From the NCBI RefSeq assembly GCF_009496285.1, contig NZ_WIJK01000024.1, positions 1-35,064 of the forward strand: DNA of 35,064 bases, written 5' to 3'. Under the pieces are notes generated by a model. That model was given only the letters and a program-made list of their open reading frames with translations. It ran no database searches and had not been told where the DNA came from. Shown piece by piece: positions 29,343 through 35,064 of the stretch. This DNA comes from Streptococcus mitis (GTDB taxonomy: Bacteria > Bacillota > Bacilli > Lactobacillales > Streptococcaceae). The translations under genes were made by a program, and so were the position numbers. How positions within the stretch are numbered: position 1 is the first letter of the stretch; each line of letters begins with the position of its first letter.

Positions 29343-31709
29343 ATGGAAGTTTATTTTTCAGGCACCATTGAACGCATTATTTTTGAAAATGTCAGCAATT
29401 TTTTCCGCATTTTGCTCCTAGATATTGATGATACCAATGCTGAAGACTTTGATGATTATGAAATCATTGTCACAGGTACCATGGCTGATATCATTGAAGG
29501 AGAGGAATACACTTTTTGGGGGCAAATTGTCCAACACTCCAAGTATGGGGAACAGCTACAAATGACTCGCTATGAGAGAGCCAAGCCGACTAGTAAGGGC
29601 TTGGTCAAGTATTTCTCCAGTAGCCATTTTAAGGGAATTGGACTCAAAACAGCTCAGAAAATTGTGGATATTTACGGAGATAACACTATTGACAAAATCT
29701 TAGAAAATCCAGACAAACTCCAGTCTATCTCTGGACTCTCTGCTAAAAATCGTGAAGCCTTCGTCTCAACCCTTCGTCTTAATTACGGAACAGAGATGGT
29801 CTTAGCCAAGCTAGCCAACTACGGCATTCCTAATAAACTGGCCTTTCAGATTCAAGACTTTTACAAGGAAGAAACTCTAGAGATTGTCGAGAATTATCCC
29901 TATCAACTGGTTGAGGATATCAAGGGCTTGGGATTTACCATTGCTGACCAACTGGCCCAAGAATTGGGAATTGAGAGTCAAGCTCCCGAACGCTTCCGTG
30001 CTGGTCTTGTCCATAGTCTCTTTCAAGGTTGCATGGAAACGGGAGATACCTATATGGAAGCTAGAGACTTGTTGGAGCAAACCCTCAACCTTCTAGAATC
30101 CTCCCGTCCAGTCGAACTAGATCCGAGTCAAATTGCCCAAGAACTTGCTTATCTGATTGAAGAAGATAAAGTCCAGCAGATTGATACCAAAATTTTTGAT
30201 AATAGCCTCTTTTTTGCAGAAGAAGGGATTCGCAGCCAACTCATCAGAATCCTCGAAAAAGGACAGAGTAAAAAACAGGATCTAGAGACTATTCAAGACC
30301 ATATCACAACTGTTGAGGAAGAACTGGGAATTGAGTATGATAGTATTCAAAAACAGGCCATCTGCGATGCTATCCAAAACAAGGTCTTTATCCTTACAGG
30401 TGGGCCTGGTACAGGTAAGACCACTGTTATCAACGGCATTATCGCTGTCTATGCTCTCTTAGAAGGACTAGACCTCAAGAGAAAGAGCAATTTGCCCATT
30501 CTCCTAGCCGCTCCCACTGGTCGCGCAGCCCGTCGCATGAATGAGCTAACAGGTCTACCTAGTGCTACCATTCACCGCCATTTGGGTATGACTGGAGATG
30601 ACGACACCAGCCATCTGGAAGATTATCTGGATGCTGACTTTATCATTGTAGATGAGTTTTCTATGGTAGATACTTGGCTAGCCAACCAGCTCTTTTCCAA
30701 CATCTCCTCTAACAGTAAAATCCTTATCGTTGGTGATAGCGACCAGCTGCCATCGGTTAGTCCTGGTCAAGTCTTGGCTGACTTGCTCCAGATTTCAAGT
30801 ATTCCTCAAACACGTTTGGAACGAATCTACCGTCAGAGCGAAGAATCAACCATCGTCACGCTTGCCAGTCAGATTCGTCAGGGAATATTGCCTGCAGACT
30901 TCACCCAGAAAAAAGCAGATCGCTCCTACTTTGAAATCGCTAGTAACCATATCCCTGCTAGCATTGAAAAAATCCTAGGTGCTGCTATCAGAAGTGGCAT
31001 CCCTGCTCGTGATATTCAGGTTCTTGCCCCTATGTACCGTGGAACTGCTGGTATTGATGCCATCAACCAGCTCATGCAAGACCTCCTTAATCCTCCACAA
31101 AAAGACCAGCTTAGCTTTGAAGCTCCTCAGTACCACTATCGAACAGGAGATAAGGTCATTCACCTAGTCAACGATGCAGAGGTCAATGTCTTTAACGGAG
31201 ACTTAGGCTATATCACAGACTTGATTCCAGGAAAATACACCGAATCCAAGCAAGATGAAATTGTCATCGACTTTGATGGGAACGAGGTTTCCTATCCTCG
31301 AAATGAATGGTACAAGATTCGCTTAGCCTATGCCATGAGTATCCATAAGTCTCAGGGTAGCGAGTTTCCTGTTGTGATTCTTCCGATTACTAGTGCTAGC
31401 AAACGCATGCTGGAGCGCAATCTCATCTACACTGCTATCACTCGGGCCAAAAGTAAACTGATTTTACTAGGCGAAATACAGGCCTTTGACTATGCAACCA
31501 AGCACATCGGGACAGCACGCAAGACCTATCTAATTGAACGTTTCGCTGACCTAATGGAGAATGCAGAGGAAACAAACCAACTTGCAACCGATACTGCCAT
31601 CTCAACATACACTGAACAATCCTATATTCTAACCGAAGAAAACTGGACTAGTATCCCAGCTATGATTGGGATTAGCCAAGAAGACCTACAAGAATTTTTC
31701 GGAAAATAA
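29343..31709 (+). CDS. recD2: RecD2 (RecD-like) ATP-dependent DNA helicase
   Basis: A 788-residue superfamily 1B 5'-3' helicase not associated with RecBC. An N-terminal OB-like part (about 1-90) and tandem helix-hairpin-helix segments (FKGIGLKTAQKIVDIYG, SGLSAKNREAFV, IKGLGFTIADQLAQ; about 95-210) precede the motor. Walker A is GGPGTGKTTV (about 351-360), motif II is FIIVDEFSMVD, motif III GDSDQLPSV and motif VI AMSIHKSQGSEFPVV with YTAITRAK. The start is the ATG at 29343 behind TAAGGAA. It lies 100 nt after lepB and ends before a bidirectional terminator. Confidence 0.95.
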   Translation: MEVYFSGTIERIIFENVSNFFRILLLDIDDTNAEDFDDYEIIVTGTMADIIEGEEYTFWGQIVQHSKYGEQLQMTRYERAKPTSKGLVKYFSSSHFKGIGLKTAQKIVDIYGDNTIDKILENPDKLQSISGLSAKNREAFVSTLRLNYGTEMVLAKLANYGIPNKLAFQIQDFYKEETLEIVENYPYQLVEDIKGLGFTIADQLAQELGIESQAPERFRAGLVHSLFQGCMETGDTYMEARDLLEQTLNLLESSRPVELDPSQIAQELAYLIEEDKVQQIDTKIFDNSLFFAEEGIRSQLIRILEKGQSKKQDLETIQDHITTVEEELGIEYDSIQKQAICDAIQNKVFILTGGPGTGKTTVINGIIAVYALLEGLDLKRKSNLPILLAAPTGRAARRMNELTGLPSATIHRHLGMTGDDDTSHLEDYLDADFIIVDEFSMVDTWLANQLFSNISSNSKILIVGDSDQLPSVSPGQVLADLLQISSIPQTRLERIYRQSEESTIVTLASQIRQGILPADFTQKKADRSYFEIASNHIPASIEKILGAAIRSGIPARDIQVLAPMYRGTAGIDAINQLMQDLLNPPQKDQLSFEAPQYHYRTGDKVIHLVNDAEVNVFNGDLGYITDLIPGKYTESKQDEIVIDFDGNEVSYPRNEWYKIRLAYAMSIHKSQGSEFPVVILPITSASKRMLERNLIYTAITRAKSKLILLGEIQAFDYATKHIGTARKTYLIERFADLMENAEETNQLATDTAISTYTEQSYILTEENWTSIPAMIGISQEDLQEFFGK

Positions 31710-31717
31710 AGTATAAG

Positions 31718-31744
31718 AAAACCCACCGAATCCGGTGGGCTTTT
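31718..31744. terminator. Bidirectional terminator between recD2 and tig
   Basis: CCCACCG (31722-31728) pairs with CGGTGGG (31733-31739). It is flanked by AAAA on the left and TTTT on the right, so it can serve the convergent recD2 and tig transcripts. Confidence 0.9.
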
Positions 31745-31755
31745 ATCTTTTCAGA

Positions 31756-33039
31756 TTATTTTACTGTTGCAGTGCTTGTGATCAATTCAACAGCTTTTTT
31801 GATTGTGATATCGTGTTTCAACATATCAGCTGAAAGCAAGTTTTGTACTTGAGCAACTTCCATGTTGTAATCTGCAGCCAATTGCTCGATTTCTTTTTGG
31901 ATTTCTTCGTCAGTAGCGTCAAATCCTTCAGCTTTCGCAACTGCTTCGATAACAAGGTTAGTCTTCGTACGTGACTCAGCTTCTGCTTCGTATTGTTTGT
32001 GAAGGTCTTCTTGAGTAGTTCCAGTGATTTGGAAGTACATGTCAGGGTTAATACCTTGACGTTGCAAGTTTCCAAGGAATTCATTTACTGAACGGTGAAC
32101 TTCTTCGTGGATCATTTCTTCTGGAAGTTCTACGATTTCAGCATTTTCAACTGCTTTATCGATTGCTGCACCTTCAACTGCATCCTTGTATGCTTCTTCT
32201 TTAGCAGCAGCCAATTCGTTGCGGTATTTTTCTTTCAATTCAGCAAGTGTTTCAACTTCTTCGTCGATATCTTTTGCAAGTTCATCGTCAAGAGCTGGAA
32301 CTTCTTTAGCTTTTACTTCGTGGATAGTTGTCACGAATTTAGCTTCTTTACCAGCAAGGTCTTCTGCTTGGTAGTCTTCTGGGAATGTTACGATAACATC
32401 AACAGTTTCACCAGCTGAGTGTCCAACCAATTGGTCTTCGAAACCAGGGATGAATTGACCTGAACCAAGTCCAAGTGAGAAGTTTTCACCTTTTCCACCG
32501 TCAAATTCAACACCGTCAATAGAACCAACAAAGTCGATAACAACAGTGTCGCCGTTTTCAGCAGCAGCTTCTTTGATCACCAATTCAGCCAAGTTGTTGC
32601 GTTCACGTTCGATACGTTCTTCAACATCAGCATCAGTTACTTCTTTTTCTACATCAACTGATACTTCAAGGTTTTTGTAGTCACCCAATTTAACTTCAGG
32701 TTTTGTAACAACTTCAGCAGTGATAACCCAATCTTGACCTTTTTCCATTGAAGTTACGTCAATTTTTGGTTGTGCAACGACTTCAAGACCAGCTTCTTTT
32801 ACAGCTGCTTCATAAGCGTTTGGCAAAAGAGCGTTCATAACGTCTTGGTAAAGTGACTCTTCACCAAATTTTTTGTCGAAGATAGGACGTGGAAGATGAC
32901 CTTTACGGAAACCAGGAACGTTAAGAGATTTCTTTACTGAGTTAAATACACGATCCAATTCTGGTTTGATTTGGTCTTGAGAGATAGTGAAAGTCAAGAC
33001 ACCACGGTTTGTTTCTTTGTTTTCAAATGATACAGACAT
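31756..33039 (-). CDS. tig: Trigger factor
   Basis: A 427-residue ribosome-associated chaperone and peptidyl-prolyl isomerase. The N-terminal ribosome-binding domain carries [10 protein letters not shown] (about 44-53), the signature contacting protein L23. The FKBP-type domain (about 160-245) includes [18 protein letters not shown] and [13 protein letters not shown]. The C-terminal helical domain (about 250-427) forms the chaperone cradle. The start is the ATG at 33037-33039 with an AAGGAG site. An extended -10 TGT-TATAAT (33078-33086) lies about 39 nt upstream. Confidence 0.96.
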   Translation of the reverse strand: MSVSFENKETNRGVLTFTISQDQIKPELDRVFNSVKKSLNVPGFRKGHLPRPIFDKKFGEESLYQDVMNALLPNAYEAAVKEAGLEVVAQPKIDVTSMEKGQDWVITAEVVTKPEVKLGDYKNLEVSVDVEKEVTDADVEERIERERNNLAELVIKEAAAENGDTVVIDFVGSIDGVEFDGGKGENFSLGLGSGQFIPGFEDQLVGHSAGETVDVIVTFPEDYQAEDLAGKEAKFVTTIHEVKAKEVPALDDELAKDIDEEVETLAELKEKYRNELAAAKEEAYKDAVEGAAIDKAVENAEIVELPEEMIHEEVHRSVNEFLGNLQRQGINPDMYFQITGTTQEDLHKQYEAEAESRTKTNLVIEAVAKAEGFDATDEEIQKEIEQLAADYNMEVAQVQNLLSADMLKHDITIKKAVELITSTATVK

Positions 33040-33077
33040 TCTGTCATTTCTCCTTAAAATTTTTTTAAATACAGTCT

Positions 33078-33086
33078 ATTATAACA
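33078..33086 (-). promoter_or_regulatory. Extended -10 promoter of tig
   Basis: On the minus strand TGT-TATAAT ends at 33078. No strong -35 box is seen. The rest of the 397-nt gap between tig and the surface-protein gene contains a RUP element and a terminator; 33090-33230 shows nothing I can name. Confidence 0.65.
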
Positions 33087-33230
33087 TTTTCCATTGATAA
33101 AAGCTAGACTAATGCAGATAAATCTGGCTAAAACACATTTTGGGTAATTTGGCTAATTTCTCTAGAAGTTAGTTTGCAAATTTAGACATAAAAATTTAAG
33201 TTTGATTCATTTTGAGTATTACACCTACTA

Positions 33231-33341
33231 TATATAGTAGATTGAAATAAGGTATGAACAAAGAGATTAGGAAAGTCAAAGTAATTTCTAGAAATGTTTT
33301 AGAATCTGTATCGTACTATTCTAGGTTCAATCCATTATATA
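33231..33341. repeat. RUP element (repeat unit of pneumococcus)
   Basis: About 111 bp bounded by imperfect inverted repeats TATATAGTAGATTGAA (33231-33246) and TTCAATCCATTATATA (33326-33341), with 13 of 16 positions matching after reverse complement. The internal text (AACAAAGAGATTAGGAAAGT and TCGTACTATTCTAG) is as remembered for RUP, a non-autonomous element thought to be mobilised by IS630-Spn1 transposase and inserted at TA. Confidence 0.8.
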
Positions 33342-33343
33342 AA

Positions 33344-33378
33344 AAGAAGACAAACATTCTTAAAATGTTTGCCCTCTT
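33344..33378 (-). terminator. Intrinsic terminator of the LPXTG surface-protein gene
   Basis: On the minus strand AAGAGGGCAAACATT (33378-33364) pairs with AATGTTTGTCTTCTT (33358-33344): 15 pairs including two G-U, with a 5-nt loop. The T-rich tail is shared with the end of the RUP element. Confidence 0.8.
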
Positions 33379-33436
33379 AATGCTATAGACTCTATCATCT
33401 AGTCCAAAGTAATTTCAATAAGATTAAATATTTATT

Positions 33437-35064
33437 CTAATCTTCTTTTTTCTTTTGGGCTAAACCTAATAGCGTTGTTGCCATTCCAATGATTCCAAGT
33501 CCAGTCATAACCGTATTTGAATCTGTACCAGTATTTGGCAATTCGCGAACTACTTTTTCAGGATTCAAAGGTTTTGGTTCTGGATTTGGAGTGCCAGGTG
33601 TCTCTGGTCTTGGCTCTGGAGTTGGGACATTAGGAGTTTTTGGTACGATTGGAACGTAGATGATTGGGGTGTCTTCACCTGGATTTGTTGGAAGATTTGG
33701 AAGTTCCTTACCTGGTTCTACTGGTTGACCTGGTTTGCTTGGATCTTTTGGATCTGGCAAGTATGGTTTGTAGCCTGGTACGTCTGGAACGACTGGTTTA
33801 CCTGGTTTACCTGGATCTGTTGGATCATTTGGATATTTCACATCTGGTGTTGATGGGAATTTCGGATCATCAGATTTCGGAACCAAACTGCCAAGCGGTT
33901 TGTAAGTAACTGTATCTGTTGCTTCAGGATTTTCTGGAGTAACTGTCTTACCACCAGCCTCTGTCTTATCAGCGTAGTAACCTGGAATTACTGGAACTGA
34001 TACCTTACCGTAAGTATGGCTCTTCTCATTCCATGTTGTAGTTCCAGAAGCTTTGTTTTCTTTACCAGTAAACGTAAAGTCATCTTGGACATTGTCTGCT
34101 GGAGTCTTATCGCCTGCTCCTTCAAACTTAACTGTTTGTTTAGTTGGTTTAGTCACATCATTTACGATTGGAACGTAGATGATTGGGGTGTCGTCACCTG
34201 GGTTTGTTGGAAGGTTTGGTAGCTCCTTACCTGGTTCTACTGGTTGACCTGGTTTGCTTGGATCTTTTGGATCTGGCAAGTATGGTTTGTAGCCTGGTAC
34301 GTCTGGAACAACTGGTTTACCTGGTTTACCTGGATCTGTTGGATCATTTGGATACTTCACTTTTGGTGTTGATGGGAAGTTTGGATCGTTTGGTTTCTCT
34401 GGTTTTGGAACCAATTTTCCAAGCGGTTTGTAGGTTACTGTATCTGTTGCTTCAGGATTTTCTGGAGTTACTGTCTTACCACCAGCTTCTGTCTTATCAG
34501 CGTAGTAACCTGGAATTACTGGAACAGATACCTTACCATAAGTATGGCTCTTCTCAGTCCATGTTGTAGTTCCAGAAGCTTTGTTTTCTTTACCAGTGAA
34601 TGTGAAGTCGTCTTGGACGTTGTCGGCTGGAGTCTTATCGCCTGCTCCTTCAAACTTAACTGTTTGTTTAGTTGGTTTCTTCACATCATTTACGATTGAT
34701 ACGTAGATGATTGGTGTGTCTTCACCTGGGTTTGTTGGAAGGTTTGGAAGCTCCTTACCTGGTTCTACTGGTTGACCTGGTTTGCTTGGATCTTTTGGAT
34801 CTGGCAAGTATGGTCTGTAGCCTGGTACATCTGGAACCACTGGCTTACCTGGTTTACCTGGATTGTTTGGATCATTTGGATACTTCACTTTTGGTATTGA
34901 TGGGAAGTTTGGATCGTCTGGTGTTCCTGGTTTTGGAACCAAGTTTCCAAGTGGTTTGTAGGTTACTGTATCTGTTGCTTCAGGATTTTCTGGAGTAACT
35001 GTCTTACCACCAGCTTCTGTCTTATCAGCGTAGTAACCTGGAATTACTGGTACAGATACCTTAC
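33437..35064 (-). CDS. LPXTG-anchored surface protein with Mub-like repeats, C-terminal part
   Basis: An open frame running off the right edge; about 542 residues are visible and no start codon is needed within the window (GTT at 34942 and beyond is coding). It consists of repeats of 176 residues: a Mub_B2-like domain (QTVKFEGAGDKTPADN, SHTYGKVSVPVIPGYYADKT, NPEATDTVTYKPLG) followed by a proline-rich spacer (KYPNDPTDPGKPGKPVVPDV, PSKPGQPVEPGKELPNLP). The C-terminus has a Pro-rich wall-spanning part (PEPRPETPGTPNPEPKP), LPNTG (codons at 33528-33542), a hydrophobic helix and KKKED, so sortase A anchors it to peptidoglycan. Mub-type domains in other species bind mucins; that role is inferred. 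Translation is from right to left. Confidence 0.92.
   Translation of the reverse strand, partial: KVSVPVIPGYYADKTEAGGKTVTPENPEATDTVTYKPLGNLVPKPGTPDDPNFPSIPKVKYPNDPNNPGKPGKPVVPDVPGYRPYLPDPKDPSKPGQPVEPGKELPNLPTNPGEDTPIIYVSIVNDVKKPTKQTVKFEGAGDKTPADNVQDDFTFTGKENKASGTTTWTEKSHTYGKVSVPVIPGYYADKTEAGGKTVTPENPEATDTVTYKPLGKLVPKPEKPNDPNFPSTPKVKYPNDPTDPGKPGKPVVPDVPGYKPYLPDPKDPSKPGQPVEPGKELPNLPTNPGDDTPIIYVPIVNDVTKPTKQTVKFEGAGDKTPADNVQDDFTFTGKENKASGTTTWNEKSHTYGKVSVPVIPGYYADKTEAGGKTVTPENPEATDTVTYKPLGSLVPKSDDPKFPSTPDVKYPNDPTDPGKPGKPVVPDVPGYKPYLPDPKDPSKPGQPVEPGKELPNLPTNPGEDTPIIYVPIVPKTPNVPTPEPRPETPGTPNPEPKPLNPEKVVRELPNTGTDSNTVMTGLGIIGMATTLLGLAQKKKED
33640..35064 (-). repeat. 528-bp tandem coding repeats of the surface-protein gene
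   Basis: The same segment TTCAAACTTAACTGTTTG occurs at 34121 and 34649, a spacing of 528 nt (176 codons). One complete unit, one C-terminal unit shortened in its spacer, and part of a third at the right edge are seen. Copies differ mainly at scattered third positions and by a missing EKPN-type segment in the last spacer (VPKSDDPKFP versus VPKPEKPNDPNFP). Confidence 0.92.

Noticed and set aside
32095..32418. Phe/Cys/Ser-rich plus-strand ORFs inside tig
   Set aside because: An artefact of antisense reading of Glu/Lys-rich codons; no support for a gene.
33664..34998. Leucine-rich plus-strand ORFs opposite the surface-protein gene
   Set aside because: They are mirror images of the proline/glycine-rich repeat coding; the same pattern recurs with each repeat and lacks ribosome sites.
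1..35064. tRNA or rRNA genes
   Set aside because: No cloverleaf-like segments or rRNA sequence were noticed, and the gene-free gaps are short and explained otherwise; a covariance search was not possible.

Overview
The window looks like a chromosome segment of a Mitis-group Streptococcus (S. mitis, S. oralis, S. pseudopneumoniae or S. pneumoniae). The evidence is the low G+C content, a choline-binding-repeat amidase, CppA, two BOX elements, one RUP element, and streptococcal IS110-type and IS3-type insertion sequences. I cannot fix the species from this sequence alone. All names rest on recognised motifs and remembered family features; no search was run.

Layout. 1-2012: nested insertion sequences on the minus strand. 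An IS110-family element, cut by the left window edge, sits in the 3' end of a decayed IS3-family element. 2033-4409: an orphan coding remnant, a CPBP-type membrane protease, and lemA-htpX (minus). 4443-7062: rsmG, a 50-bp tandem array, and the uracil permease gene behind a PyrR-type attenuator (plus). 7122-10572: a second CPBP protein, then the cppA / serine hydrolase / EamA transporter operon (minus). 10722-13871: an EEP-family phosphodiesterase and the glucose-type PTS EIICBA gene with a large palindromic operator (minus). 13944-18891: a plus-strand run of a radical SAM enzyme and a methyltransferase (probable MnmL/MnmM tRNA wobble-uridine pair), a small basic protein, a CPA1 Na+/H+ antiporter and a YihY/BrkB membrane protein. 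18691-21110: a BOX element, an ATP-grasp ligase and a broken dicarboxylate/amino-acid symporter. 21347-23696: DUF3397 protein and a secreted choline-binding amidase. 23700-24191: a membrane-protein tail and an IS3-family stub. 24211-27658: the conserved zapA-cvpA-mutS2 group (minus), with a BOX between cvpA and mutS2. 27709-31744: rnhC, lepB, recD2 (plus). 31756-35064: tig, a RUP element, and the C-terminal part of a repetitive LPXTG surface protein with Mub-like repeats running off the right edge (minus).

Most of the window is ordinary housekeeping content. The most interesting signals are: (1) the non-coding left end of the IS110 element, which folds like a bridge-RNA locus; (2) a 50-bp tandem array after rsmG whose units form five 17-codon mini-ORFs chained by ATGA stop/start overlaps, while the last copy also supplies a terminator hairpin and the -35 box of the uracil permease promoter; (3) three genes (mnmL, DUF3397, rnhC) whose ATG lies 6-7 nt after an extended -10 box, predicting leaderless mRNAs; (4) an 11-bp perfect palindrome built from two AAACGTTT cores just downstream of the ptsG promoter; (5) a symporter broken by a homopolymer frameshift plus a nonsense codon next to an intact ATP-grasp gene. 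None of these is proven to be a new system.
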